Shown piece after piece: positions 7,767-16,478 of a stretch of 64,000 bases of DNA (its first letter is position 1; the number at the start of each line of letters is the position of its first letter). The translations under genes were made by a program, and so were the position numbers. Below the pieces are notes generated by a model, which made no database searches, had not been told where the DNA came from, and saw only the letters and a list, made by a program, of their open reading frames with translations. Source of the DNA: Stappia sp. MMSF_3263 (GTDB lineage: Bacteria > Pseudomonadota > Alphaproteobacteria > Rhizobiales > Stappiaceae); NCBI RefSeq assembly GCF_030733745.1, contig NZ_JASHIK010000002.1, positions 310,001 through 374,000 of the forward strand, read 5' to 3'.

Positions 7767-9806
7767 ATGACGTCGACCAAACCCCGGGTCATGCTGTGCA
7801 ATTGCGAAAAGACGATGCGTCTCGACCCCGCGCGGATCGCGGGAATCGACGCGGGCACGCCGATCCACACACAGCTGTGCCGCGCCCAGCTCGACGCTTT
7901 CGAGAAGGCGCTGGCAACCGGCGAACCCCTGCTGGTCGGCTGCACCCAGGAAGCACCATTGTTCGAGGACGTCGCCGAGGAGCGCGGCGCGGAGCAGAGC
8001 CTCTCCTTTTTCAACATTCGCGAGCGCGCGGGCTGGTGCGACACCAGCACGGATCCGCATCCGAAGATCTCGGCCCTGCTTGCCGAAGCGCTGCTGCCGT
8101 CCGACCCGGCCGCCCTGCGATCCATCGAATCCGACGGTGTGTGCCTGGTCTATGGTGCCGGCCAGCAGGCGCTCGATGCCGCGCTGGCGCTTGACGGACG
8201 TCTCTCCGTTTCCCTGCTCCTGTCGGATGCCTCGGACATCCTGCTGCCGGGCGTCCTGCCGGTTCCGGTCCATCTGGGGCGCATCCGCAGCGTCGGCGGA
8301 TCGCTCAGCAATTTCTCCGTCACCGTCGACGGCTATGCGCAAATGCTTCCTTCATCGCGCGGCACGCCGGCATTCTCGCTGGCCCGCGACGGCGCCAAGG
8401 CCGGCTGCAGCCTGATCCTCGATCTTTCCGGCGGAACACCGCTGGTAACGGGGCCGGACAAGCGCGACGGCTATTGCCGCGTCGATCCGAAGGATCCGGC
8501 GGCGGTGGCACGCGCGCTCTTCGACATGGCCGACATGGTCGGGACCTTCGAGAAACCGCAATACGTCACTTATGACGCCTCCATCTGTGCCCACGGGCGC
8601 TCCGGCAAGACCGGCTGCAGCAACTGCCTCGATGCATGCCCGGCCGGTGCGATCACCAGTGCCGGCAACGAGATCGTCGTCGATGCCGGGATCTGCGGCG
8701 GGTGCGGTTCCTGCGCCGCGCATTGTCCAACGGGCGCGGTCAGCTACCAGTATCCGAACCGGGCCGCCCATGTCCGCCGACTGCAGGCGCTGCTGGGCAC
8801 CTATCGCGAGGCGGGCGGGCGCGATCCCGTGCTTCTCGTACATGACGGGGATCATGGACAGGACCTGATCAACGCATTGGCGCGCTTCGGCAAGGGGCTG
8901 CCCGGCAATGTGCTGCCGGTCAACGTTCATGCCGTGACGCTGTTCGGCCATGACGCAATGCTCGCCGCCGTGCTGGCCGGCGCCAGGGAAATGGTGTTCC
9001 TCTGTCCGCCGTCAAAATCCGACGAACTCGACGCTCTTCGCATGGAAATCGACCTTTCCGCCGGCCTGCTCGCCGGGATGGGATACGCGACCGAAGGTCT
9101 GTTCCAGATCGCCGTGGAAAGCGATCCCGACGCGGTTCTCTCCCGCCTTGCACCGGTACGAGGGCCGCTTCCCAGGGAAAGCGGCATCTTCGCTCCCGTG
9201 GGGAGCAAGCGCGATGTCGCGCGCAGCGCGATCTCACGCCTCATGGCACAGGCCCCCGCAACCGCGGACATCATCGCTCTGCCGGCAACGGCGCCCTACG
9301 GGCGCATCGAGATCGACGCCAAGGGCTGCACGCTGTGTCTTGCCTGCGTCTCCTCCTGCCCGGTGAACGCGCTTTCCGACAATCCGGACAAGCCGCAAGT
9401 GAGCCTGACGGAGGCCGCCTGCGTGCAATGCGGGCTGTGCGCCGCGACCTGCCCGGAGAGCGTGATCACGCTGGAGCCCCGCTACAACGCAGCGCCTGCG
9501 GCGATGCGACCCGTGGTGCTGCACGAGGAAGAGCCGGCCACCTGCACCTCCTGCGGCAAGCCGTTCGGCACGAAATCCTCCATCGCCCGCATTCGTGAAA
9601 AGCTCTCCGGCAAGCACTGGATGTTCCAGCGCGAGGACCAGATCGCCCTGATAGAGATGTGCGACGACTGTCGCATCTCGGCGCAGTGGGAGATGGACGA
9701 CACGCCGCTTCGCGGCGGCGCGCGCCCGCGCATCGTCACCACGGACGACTATCTGCTGCCGGACGGCGACGCGCTGACCGCCGACGACTTCCTGAAGAAG
9801 AACTGA
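7767..9806 (+). CDS. Polyferredoxin-like 4Fe-4S protein of the FDH locus
   Basis: A 679-residue cytoplasmic iron-sulfur protein. From the N-terminus: MLCNCEKTM (C11, C13); a central ferredoxin pair at about 272-325 with CSNCLDACP and CGGCGSCAAHCP; a second pair at about 520-572 with CTLCLACVSSCP and CVQCGLCAATCP; and two further CxxC motifs near 592 (CTSC) and 632 (CDDC), which could be a zinc or cluster site. At least four [4Fe-4S] clusters are expected. Proteins of this architecture sit beside DUF3305/DUF3306 in formate dehydrogenase clusters; a role in electron transfer or enzyme maturation is inferred. Good terminator downstream. The divergent gap of 262 bases upstream probably holds both promoters. 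Confidence 0.87.
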   Translation: MTSTKPRVMLCNCEKTMRLDPARIAGIDAGTPIHTQLCRAQLDAFEKALATGEPLLVGCTQEAPLFEDVAEERGAEQSLSFFNIRERAGWCDTSTDPHPKISALLAEALLPSDPAALRSIESDGVCLVYGAGQQALDAALALDGRLSVSLLLSDASDILLPGVLPVPVHLGRIRSVGGSLSNFSVTVDGYAQMLPSSRGTPAFSLARDGAKAGCSLILDLSGGTPLVTGPDKRDGYCRVDPKDPAAVARALFDMADMVGTFEKPQYVTYDASICAHGRSGKTGCSNCLDACPAGAITSAGNEIVVDAGICGGCGSCAAHCPTGAVSYQYPNRAAHVRRLQALLGTYREAGGRDPVLLVHDGDHGQDLINALARFGKGLPGNVLPVNVHAVTLFGHDAMLAAVLAGAREMVFLCPPSKSDELDALRMEIDLSAGLLAGMGYATEGLFQIAVESDPDAVLSRLAPVRGPLPRESGIFAPVGSKRDVARSAISRLMAQAPATADIIALPATAPYGRIEIDAKGCTLCLACVSSCPVNALSDNPDKPQVSLTEAACVQCGLCAATCPESVITLEPRYNAAPAAMRPVVLHEEEPATCTSCGKPFGTKSSIARIREKLSGKHWMFQREDQIALIEMCDDCRISAQWEMDDTPLRGGARPRIVTTDDYLLPDGDALTADDFLKKN

Positions 9807-9826
9807 CGCCTGGCGGCACGAAACGA

Positions 9827-9862
9827 GAAAAGGGCCGGAGGATTTTCCTCCGGCCCTTTTCG
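9827..9862. terminator. Bidirectional rho-independent terminator
   Basis: AAAAGGGCCGGAGG/CCTCCGGCCCTTTT stem with a 4-nt loop, A tract on the left and T tract on the right, between the convergent polyferredoxin and DUF3144 genes. Confidence 0.9.
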
Positions 9863-9880
9863 TTCGCGCGGGAGATGCGC

Positions 9881-10183
9881 TCAGGCGTGACCGGCGGGCG
9901 GATCCAGCTCCGGATCGGCGAGGTTCTGGCGCAGCATTTCGCGATATTGCTCGACCATGCCGGTGACGAACTCCTCGTGGTCCTCGACCTCGATCACCGC
10001 CTTGGCGACATGGGCGTTGTAGCGGGCAGCAGCCCACAGGAACGCCAGGTGAAGGTCGGTGGCCGGGATCTTGCGGTTCTCGCGATTGGCGACCTCGATG
10101 AATTTCGCAGCAACCTGCAGGAAGCCCGTCGTATCGAGCGACCCTTCGGCGCGGGCGGCGCGCCGGTCCTGTCTGTTCGCCAT
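9881..10183 (-). CDS. DUF3144-like small protein
   Basis: About 100 residues, soluble. The core VAAKFIEVANRENRK followed by LHLAFLWAAARYNAHV resembles DUF3144, a small alpha-helical family of unknown function. The ATG at 10183 is preferred over 10204 because GAGGAA lies 10 bases before it. It is the last gene downstream of the multicopper oxidase in the same direction, 43 bases away. Confidence 0.7.
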   Translation of the reverse strand: MANRQDRRAARAEGSLDTTGFLQVAAKFIEVANRENRKIPATDLHLAFLWAAARYNAHVAKAVIEVEDHEEFVTGMVEQYREMLRQNLADPELDPPAGHA

Positions 10184-10226
10184 GCGGCTCAAATTCCTCT
10201 CCATGGAGCAGTCGAAGGCACGCTGC

Positions 10227-11648
10227 TCACGTCACCTCGAACCAAGCCATCATGCCGGCCGCCTGATGCTCCAGCATGTGGCAATGGATCATCCATTTGC
10301 CCGGATTGTCCGCGACGAAAGCGATCTCGACGCGCTCTTCCGGTTCCGTCAGCACCGTATCGCGCCACTGCTCGCGCGTCACCTCCTCGCCATTGCGGGA
10401 CAGGACACGGAAGTGATGACCATGGACATGAATGGCGTGCGGCCATCTCGTGTCGTTGACGATCGGAATACGCACGGTACGGCCGCGTGCAACGGTGAAC
10501 AGCGCCGCATCGTGATGGCTGCCGGCAATGCCGTTGAAGGACCACATCTTGCGGGCCTCGAAGAGGTCCCGCATCGCCCTTCGCTCACCATGCAGCATCG
10601 CCTCGCGCATGCCTCCCATGGCACCGCCCTCCATCCGCAGGTCGACGGGCAGCACATCGCGCATGTCGAGCGCCTTCGGCACCGGGTTCGCCGGCAGGGC
10701 AATGTCGTCGGGCAGCGCCGCCGTGCGTTCTGCCGCCGGACCTGCGACGACAATCTCGCAGGCGGCAAAGGGGTCCCTGGAGACCTCGTCGATCTTGAAG
10801 ACCCGCTCTTCCCCCGGAAGGTCGATGATCAGGTCGCACCGTTGCGCCGGCGCGATCCGAAGCGTTTCCGCCTCGAGGAGGTGCGGCGTCACCGGCTGTC
10901 CGTCGAGCGCGATGACACGCGGGGCAAGACCGGCAAAGCGCAGGTTGAGGACCCGGGCGTTGGCGGCATTGAGAACCCGGAGGCGTAGGCGTTCGCCCGG
11001 GCGGGCACTCTCGCGGAGATACGGCTCGGCATTGACGGTCAGCACGTTGCCGAGCCGGCCGGCATGGGCCCAGTCGTGCATCGCGCCGAGACTGGCCGTG
11101 TCGATCTGGCGCTCGTCATCGAGCCGCCAGTCGTCGAAGGCAAGAACCACGTCGCGGTCGTAGGCCTTCGTCCCGGGTTCCTCGACGATCAGCACTCCGT
11201 AGAGCCCGCGGGCCAGTTGCTCCCAACTCCGGTTGTGAGGATGATACCAGTAGGTTCCGGCATCGGGAGCATGAACGAGATACTCGAACTCCGCGCCCGG
11301 CTCGACCGGGTCCTGCGTCAGGCCTGCGACGCCGTCATAGGCATTGGCGATGCGGATGCCGTGCCAATGCACCGTGGTCGGCTGTTCGAGACTGTTGCGG
11401 AAGCGGATCTTCAGCGTCTCGCCTTGGGCGATGCGCAAGAGCGGTCCCGGGACGCCCCCGTCATAGCCCCAGATATCGGCGAGAGGACCGCCCTCCTCCC
11501 ACAGCGAGGCCTTGCCGGGACGCGCGATCAGTTCCCGCCAGTCCGTGGCGGCGGCAAAGGCAGGGCGACGCGGCAACAGCGCGGCCGCGCCGAGAGCCGC
11601 GCCACCTGCGAGAAAGTGGCGCCGGGCAAGGGAAAGGTCTGTCGTCAT
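10227..11648 (-). CDS. Tat-exported multicopper oxidase (CueO/CotA-like)
   Basis: A 473-residue periplasmic blue copper oxidase. The N-terminus has a twin-arginine signal (SLARRHFLAG then an Ala-rich stretch). Copper ligands are all visible: HWHG (H94, H96), WYHPH (H136, H138), HVHGH (H407-H411) and HCHMLEH, with C456 as the T1 cysteine and M466 as the likely axial Met. The segment at about 365-385 holds several Met residues (MGGMREAML), as in cuprous oxidases of the CueO type. Likely roles are Cu(I) or metal oxidation in copper tolerance, or phenol oxidation; the sequence does not decide. The preceding gene is an MFS exporter on the same strand, 88 bases upstream. Confidence 0.9.
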   Translation of the reverse strand: MTTDLSLARRHFLAGGAALGAAALLPRRPAFAAATDWRELIARPGKASLWEEGGPLADIWGYDGGVPGPLLRIAQGETLKIRFRNSLEQPTTVHWHGIRIANAYDGVAGLTQDPVEPGAEFEYLVHAPDAGTYWYHPHNRSWEQLARGLYGVLIVEEPGTKAYDRDVVLAFDDWRLDDERQIDTASLGAMHDWAHAGRLGNVLTVNAEPYLRESARPGERLRLRVLNAANARVLNLRFAGLAPRVIALDGQPVTPHLLEAETLRIAPAQRCDLIIDLPGEERVFKIDEVSRDPFAACEIVVAGPAAERTAALPDDIALPANPVPKALDMRDVLPVDLRMEGGAMGGMREAMLHGERRAMRDLFEARKMWSFNGIAGSHHDAALFTVARGRTVRIPIVNDTRWPHAIHVHGHHFRVLSRNGEEVTREQWRDTVLTEPEERVEIAFVADNPGKWMIHCHMLEHQAAGMMAWFEVT

Positions 11649-11736
11649 GGTCGCATCCGTCCACCTGTCACGGCGACCGCGCGATCCAGCCGAGGCACGG
11701 CGCGGCCCAAACTGCATGATGCGCCAGCTGCAAGCC

Positions 11737-12957
11737 TCAGTCGACGGTTTCCAGCACCCGCGCAGCGATCCCGGCCAATACCGCCACGACGCAGGCCACC
11801 GCCATGACGAGCACGAGCGGCCAGATCGTGCCCGGCCACAACACGCCGGATAGGAGCCAGCCCGACAGTGCCGAGGCAATGGCGCCAGCGCCGATCTGCA
11901 TGCTGCCGGTCAGGCCGGATGCGGCACCGGCAAGATCCGGACGCACGCTCACCGCGCCGGCAATGGCATTGGGCAACGACATGCCGTTTCCAAGCCCGAC
12001 GATGAACATCGGGCCGAACAGGGAGAGCGGATGCAACAGATCGTTCCAGAAGCAGACGGCGATGGCCGAAACCGCGAGCGCCAGGACCGTGTTGCCGCTG
12101 GTGATCATGCGGCCGATGCCGATGCGGGCGGAAAAGCGGCCGGAAATCCAGTTGCCGACCATGTAGCCGGCGGCGACCAGCATGAAATAGAGACCGTAGG
12201 TCGACGGCGTCATGTGCAGCAGTTCGGCGGCGATGAAGGGAGCGCCGCCCAGGAAGGAAAAGAACACCGCCGAGGTGAAGGCCGAAGTCATGGCATAGCT
12301 GACGAAAACCGGCGACCGAACCAGGGCCGCATAGCTGCGCACCAGGCCCGCCAGCCCGCCGCCCGAGGCGCGGCTGTGATTTGTCTCATGCAACTCGAAC
12401 CATGACCAGGCGAACACGAGAATGCCGAGCACCACCATCAGGTAGGAGCTGGTGCGCCATCCGAAATTCTCGTCCAGCGTGCCGCCGATCACAGGGCCGA
12501 CCATCGGAGCCACGGCGAGGCCCATGGTCACATAACCGATCATGCTGGCCGCCTGGCTGCGATCGTAGAGGTCGCGCACGATGGCGCGGCCAAGCACGAT
12601 GCCGGCGCAACCGCCCACGGCCTGCAGCACGCGGCCGACCAGCATCACCTCGATCGTGTTGGCGAGGGCGCAGACCGCGCTGCCCACGACAAAGATGCCG
12701 AGCCCCCAAAGGAGAACCGGGCGACGTCCGTGCCGGTCCGACAAGGGGCCGATGCCGATCTGTGCGACGGCAACCGCCGCCAGGTAGAGCGACAGCGTGA
12801 GCTGCACCATGCCGGCGGTCGTGCCGAGAATGCCCACAAGGGTGGGCATCGACGGCAGGTAGATGTTGAGGGCCAGCGGGTTGACCGCGGAAACGGCGAC
12901 AAGAAGCGCAATCGACGGACGACGCTCGGCCAGTGCCGAGGAAAGACTCTTTGTCAT
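11737..12957 (-). CDS. Bcr/CflA-type MFS multidrug exporter
   Basis: A 406-residue inner-membrane protein with 12 predicted helices. The signature GPLSDRHGRRPVLL between helices 2 and 3 and the drug/H+ antiporter pattern in helix 5 (GLAVAPMVGPVIGG) mark the Bcr/CflA group of the 12-helix drug-proton antiporters. The start at 12957 leaves a short basic N-terminus before helix 1; a 22-residue upstream extension is possible but has no membrane or signal character. Substrate unknown. It may share an operon with the downstream multicopper oxidase. Confidence 0.88.
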   Translation of the reverse strand: MTKSLSSALAERRPSIALLVAVSAVNPLALNIYLPSMPTLVGILGTTAGMVQLTLSLYLAAVAVAQIGIGPLSDRHGRRPVLLWGLGIFVVGSAVCALANTIEVMLVGRVLQAVGGCAGIVLGRAIVRDLYDRSQAASMIGYVTMGLAVAPMVGPVIGGTLDENFGWRTSSYLMVVLGILVFAWSWFELHETNHSRASGGGLAGLVRSYAALVRSPVFVSYAMTSAFTSAVFFSFLGGAPFIAAELLHMTPSTYGLYFMLVAAGYMVGNWISGRFSARIGIGRMITSGNTVLALAVSAIAVCFWNDLLHPLSLFGPMFIVGLGNGMSLPNAIAGAVSVRPDLAGAASGLTGSMQIGAGAIASALSGWLLSGVLWPGTIWPLVLVMAVACVVAVLAGIAARVLETVD

Positions 12958-13038
12958 GTGAACTGCTTTTTGGTCGGCGCCACATGCCGGTCCGGGACCA
13001 GGCCGCGCCGTCGTATGAAACACTCCGGTTACGTAGAA

Positions 13039-13866
13039 CTATCGGCCCGGATCGGCCGGGTCAAACGTCAACATGGCGGCGACGACTGCTTCCGCAGCGT
13101 CTTCCTGCAACAGATGGCCGGCGGCCGGGACCCGGATGAGCGGCCGGGTGGATATGCGGGCGGCCAGCCGCTCACCGGTCTCGACGGGGATCCAGGCATC
13201 CTCCTCCCCCCAGAGCACCTGCACGGGGCACTCGAGCGGTGCGTAAAGCGGTTCGATCTCGTCAGTGAAGCGCTGGTCCATCTGGGCGATCTGCCGGTAG
13301 AAGCCCGCCTGCCCCGTCTCGCCCTGCCAGGGCGCCATGTGGACGGCCAGCGCCTCTTCCGACAAGGGCTTGTGGGCCGCGCCCTGGATATACGCTCGCA
13401 GCAGGGCGTCATGCGCATAGGCCGGCAGTCCGGCAAACGCCTCTTCATGCTTGCGCACGTGAGCGACGAACGGCGATCCCCAGGGGTTGAGCGCGACCGC
13501 GTCGAAGATCGTCAGGGAGCGGTAGCGCAAACCGTCGAGATAATATCCGCGCAAGGCGGTCGCTCCGCCGAAATCGTGACAGAGCACATCCGGACGCTCC
13601 AGCCGCCAGTGGCGGAAAAGCGAGGCGAGAACGCGGTTCTGAACGGCCAGAGAAACATCCTGCCCCGCCGCCATCTGCGAACGCCCGTATCCGGCCAGAT
13701 CGAAATAGTGAACCTTCCAGCGTGAGGCCAGCCAGGGCGCGATCCGGCGCCAGACCTGCGAGGAAAACGGTGTACCGTGGATGAGGACCAGCGGCGGGCC
13801 GTCTCCAATCGTGCCCCAGGCGATCCGCCGGCCTTCAAAGTCATACGTCCTGTCGAGAGGCAGCAT
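13039..13866 (-). CDS. Alpha/beta hydrolase with Asp nucleophile (dehalogenase/epoxide hydrolase type)
   Basis: A 275-residue cytoplasmic hydrolase. The oxyanion motif HGTP is at about 30-33. The nucleophile elbow reads CHDFGG, giving Asp98 rather than Ser, the state seen in haloalkane and fluoroacetate dehalogenases and epoxide hydrolases. The acid is likely in EEDAWIP and the base is His in AAGHLLQED near the end. Substrate cannot be read. It is divergent from an ArsR-type regulator with only 51 bases between starts, all but filled by a 30-bp perfect palindrome, so repression by that regulator is likely. Confidence 0.85.
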   Translation of the reverse strand: MLPLDRTYDFEGRRIAWGTIGDGPPLVLIHGTPFSSQVWRRIAPWLASRWKVHYFDLAGYGRSQMAAGQDVSLAVQNRVLASLFRHWRLERPDVLCHDFGGATALRGYYLDGLRYRSLTIFDAVALNPWGSPFVAHVRKHEEAFAGLPAYAHDALLRAYIQGAAHKPLSEEALAVHMAPWQGETGQAGFYRQIAQMDQRFTDEIEPLYAPLECPVQVLWGEEDAWIPVETGERLAARISTRPLIRVPAAGHLLQEDAAEAVVAAMLTFDPADPGR

Positions 13867-13879
13867 GAGGTCTCCTTTT

Positions 13880-13909
13880 CATATTGTCATTTAGCTAAAT
13901 GACAATATG
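13880..13909. promoter_or_regulatory. Perfect 30-bp palindromic operator
   Basis: The half CATATTGTCATTTAG is followed directly by its exact reverse complement; the centre is at 13894/13895. It lies 14 bases from the hydrolase start and 8 bases from the regulator start. Being AT-rich in GC-rich surroundings, it must overlap the promoter elements of both genes. A dimeric ArsR-type repressor encoded next to it is the obvious ligand (inference). Confidence 0.88.
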
Positions 13910-13917
13910 ATAGCCGC

Positions 13918-14244
13918 ATGCAAGACAGGTCAATCCAGATCAGGGCGATGTCCAGCGCGCAACGGCTGGAAATCCTGAGGCTTCTGAAAACACCGGAAAC
14001 GTATTTCGCCACCCAGTGGTCGGCCGATCCGGTCGAGTTCGGCGTCTGCATGACGCTGATCGCGGAAGCGCTCGGCGTCAGCCAGCCAACGGCGAGCCGC
14101 CACATCGACCTGTTGCGCCAGGCCGGTTTCATCACCGTCCGGCGGAAGGGCAAATGGGCCTATTGCAGACGGCAGGAGGCAGTGCTTGGCGACTATCTGC
14201 GGTGGATCTCGGAAACCCTTAGCGCGGACGGCATCCCGGCCTGA
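13918..14244 (+). CDS. ArsR-family winged-helix regulator
   Basis: A 108-residue DNA-binding protein. The winged helix is clear: SAQRLEILRLL, then LIAEALGVSQPTASRHIDLLRQAGFITVRRKGKWAYC. The classical metal-binding ELCVCDL box of ArsR is absent, although one Cys (FGVCMTLI) lies just before the recognition helices, so the signal may be an organic ligand or thiol rather than a metal. Divergent from the alpha/beta hydrolase across the palindrome, it most likely controls that gene and itself. Ends at a strong hairpin. Confidence 0.85.
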   Translation: MQDRSIQIRAMSSAQRLEILRLLKTPETYFATQWSADPVEFGVCMTLIAEALGVSQPTASRHIDLLRQAGFITVRRKGKWAYCRRQEAVLGDYLRWISETLSADGIPA

Positions 14245-14264
14245 CGCCCTCGCGTTCCGGACGC

Positions 14265-14297
14265 GCAAAGGCGGGCGACCGGGTCACCCGCCTTTGC
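14265..14297. terminator. Hairpin between convergent genes
   Basis: 11-bp perfect stem GCAAAGGCGGG/CCCGCCTTTGC with an 11-nt loop, between the ArsR gene and the small gene on the opposite strand. No long T tract; probably serves as a terminator in both directions. Confidence 0.65.
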
Positions 14298-14324
14298 CGG
14301 CGTTCCTCGATTTTGCCTCCCCCC

Positions 14325-14459
14325 TCACCTTGCAAAGACACGACGCAGCATGGCGCGAAGGGCTTCGGCGCGCTGGCGGCGCCCCCGCCGGGTGAGGCAG
14401 TTGATCTCGGCTGCAGTCAGGTTCATCGGATCAAGCCGAGAAATGTCGAGATAGGTCAT
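14325..14459 (-). CDS. Tiny Arg-rich protein (44 aa)
   Basis: A 44-residue protein starting at ATG 14459 with GGAGAG nine bases before it. The N-terminal half reads MTYLDISRLDPMNLTAAEI and the C-terminal half is an Arg-rich amphipathic helix (RRGRRQRAEALRAMLRRVF). It resembles the small Arg-rich proteins (DUF1127-type and similar) common in alphaproteobacteria, some of which bind RNA or act in phosphate or stress control; I cannot name the family with certainty. It is divergent from a LysR regulator, with a 119-base gap that should carry both promoters. Confidence 0.6.
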   Translation of the reverse strand: MTYLDISRLDPMNLTAAEINCLTRRGRRQRAEALRAMLRRVFAR

Positions 14460-14578
14460 GTTCGCTCTCCGGTTGCAGCCGGCAACGTGCCGGCATTTCA
14501 TGGAGATAAACTGCCTGATTGCGATACCCGCGACAAACTCGTATTTTCCTCCAGTCGAAACAAAAAATTTGAAGTGAA

Positions 14579-15493
14579 ATGCGCTACAACATTCCGGCAA
14601 TGAACGCCTTGCGGGTGTTCGAGGCGGTCGCCCGCCACATGAGTTTCCAGCAGGCGGCGGACGAGCTGCATCTGACGCCGTCGGCGCTGAGCTACCAGAT
14701 CCGGACGCTGGAAGAGCAGCTTGGCCAACCGCTCTTCGTGCGCGGCAACCGGGCGATCTCGCTCACGCCCGGCGGCCGCAAGCTGCTCCCGGCCGTGGAG
14801 GAGGCACTGGAACGGATCGTCGAAGGCATCTCGGCGATCTCGGCAAGCCCCGACAACAACCGGCTGATCGTCTCAAGCGGTCCGGCATTCGCGGCCAAAT
14901 GGCTGGCGCCCAAACTGCGACGGTTTGTCGATGCGTATCCCGATATCGAGCTGCTGGTGTCCGCCAACCTGCGCAATGTCGATTTCGCGCGGGACGATGC
15001 CGATGTCGGCATCCGCTTCGGGCTGGGCGATTATCCGGGGTTAGAGGTGGAGCCGCTGGTCGACGAGGCGGCGCTGCCGCTGTGCGCGCCCGACATGGCC
15101 GCCCGGCTGAAGACACCGGCGGACCTTGCCTCGGTCACGCTGCTCCATGACGACAGCATCCGGCACCTTGCCGACGCCCCGAGCTGGCCGCGCTGGCTCG
15201 AGCTTGCCGGCGAAACCGGTGTCGACGCCACCAAGGGCTTGCGCTTCACCCATGCCGACCACGGGCTCGACGCGGCGATAGAAGGCGCCGGGGTCGTGCT
15301 TGGCCGGCGGAGCCTGTCGGAAGCGGATATCCGGCACGGACGGCTGGTCGCGCCGTTCGGCCTTGAGCTGCCGATCCGGCCAAGATTCTATCTCGTCGGA
15401 CCGCCGGCGGCCTTCCGTCTGCGCAAGGTCATCGCCTTCCGCGACTGGCTGCGCAGCGAAATCGCGGCTTGCGGGAACGCCCCGGCCCGCTGA
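14579..15493 (+). CDS. LysR-type regulator, GcvA-like
   Basis: A 304-residue transcription factor. N-terminal winged helix: ALRVFEAVARHMSFQQAADELHLTPSALSYQIRTLEEQLGQPLF, typical of the GcvA subgroup; effector-binding domain from about 95. The start could also be the inner ATG 21 bases later (MNALRVFEA). Divergent from the small Arg-rich gene, which is its best candidate target. The AT-rich gap 14520-14578 lacks a clear T-N11-A palindrome that I would trust. Confidence 0.88.
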   Translation: MRYNIPAMNALRVFEAVARHMSFQQAADELHLTPSALSYQIRTLEEQLGQPLFVRGNRAISLTPGGRKLLPAVEEALERIVEGISAISASPDNNRLIVSSGPAFAAKWLAPKLRRFVDAYPDIELLVSANLRNVDFARDDADVGIRFGLGDYPGLEVEPLVDEAALPLCAPDMAARLKTPADLASVTLLHDDSIRHLADAPSWPRWLELAGETGVDATKGLRFTHADHGLDAAIEGAGVVLGRRSLSEADIRHGRLVAPFGLELPIRPRFYLVGPPAAFRLRKVIAFRDWLRSEIAACGNAPAR

Positions 15494-15518
15494 CTCCCCG
15501 GCCGACTGACCCATGAAC

Positions 15519-16421
15519 TCAGCGCGGCAGGTCGGCCTGCGCTGCGGGACCGGCCCCGCTCAGCAGCTTGCGCTCGCGCGCAAGGCTGTAGATGCCCGTC
15601 CCCACGAGCACGGCGATGCCGGCAAGGGTGAACGTGTCGGGAATGTCCTCCCAGACAAGATATCCGATGACGATCGCCCACAGGATGATCGAATAGCGGA
15701 ACGGCGCCACCAGGGAGATGTCGCCGATGCGCATCGCGTTGATGATGCAGACGAAGCCGACGAGGATGAACCCGGCTGCCGTTGCCAGGAGCAACAGGTT
15801 CTTCGCGCTCGGCATCACCCAGGTCTCGGTCACGGACAGCCCCAACCCCGTCACGGTGACACCGACAAGCGTGGCGAAGGTGACGCCAAGCGTCGGGATG
15901 TTCTTCGGCAGGACGCTTGTCGTCAGATCGCGCAGGGCCATGAGGAAGACGCCGGCAAGGGCGACCAGGGCCCAGGCGTCGAAGCCTTCCATGCCTGGCC
16001 GCACGATCAGCAAGACACCTCCGAACCCGATGGTGATGGCGGTCCAGCGGCGCCAACCGACCGGCGCGCCCAGGAACAGCGCGGCTCCGGCGGTTACCAG
16101 CAGGGGCAAGGCCTGCAGGATGGCGGTGGCGTTGGGGATCGGCATGTTGAAGAGAGCGGTGAGGTACAGCAGCGTCGCGCTCACCTCGGCGAAGACGCGA
16201 AGCCCCACCAGCCGGTTGAGCAGCAGCGGAAACCGCTTGATCGTGCCGTTGGCAACGCACCAGACGAGCAACAGGGAGAGCGCCATCGCCCCGCGCAGGA
16301 ACATGATCTCGCCAAGTGGCAGATCGCTCGACACCAGTTTGACGCAGCTGTCGTTCAGGATGAAGCCCGCCATGGCGAACATCATGAAGACGATGGCCCG
16401 CCCGTTGTCCGAAAGGATCAT
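15519..16421 (-). CDS. EamA/DMT-family transporter
   Basis: A 300-residue inner-membrane protein with ten hydrophobic helices in two EamA repeats (about 8-140 and 155-285), the second beginning near LGVTFATLVGVTVTG. Typical of drug/metabolite exporters of the RhaT/YdcZ-like superfamily; substrate unknown. It converges with the LysR gene, ending 25 bases from it, and lies downstream of the last FDH-satellite gene, 57 bases away, so it could be read with that operon but is probably independent. Confidence 0.85.
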   Translation of the reverse strand: MILSDNGRAIVFMMFAMAGFILNDSCVKLVSSDLPLGEIMFLRGAMALSLLLVWCVANGTIKRFPLLLNRLVGLRVFAEVSATLLYLTALFNMPIPNATAILQALPLLVTAGAALFLGAPVGWRRWTAITIGFGGVLLIVRPGMEGFDAWALVALAGVFLMALRDLTTSVLPKNIPTLGVTFATLVGVTVTGLGLSVTETWVMPSAKNLLLLATAAGFILVGFVCIINAMRIGDISLVAPFRYSIILWAIVIGYLVWEDIPDTFTLAGIAVLVGTGIYSLARERKLLSGAGPAAQADLPR

Positions 16422-16478
16422 GGTTTGCCTGTGCTTTCCTGCAATTGCTGCCGGAGACCGGCGGGCTTCGAAGAGAAA

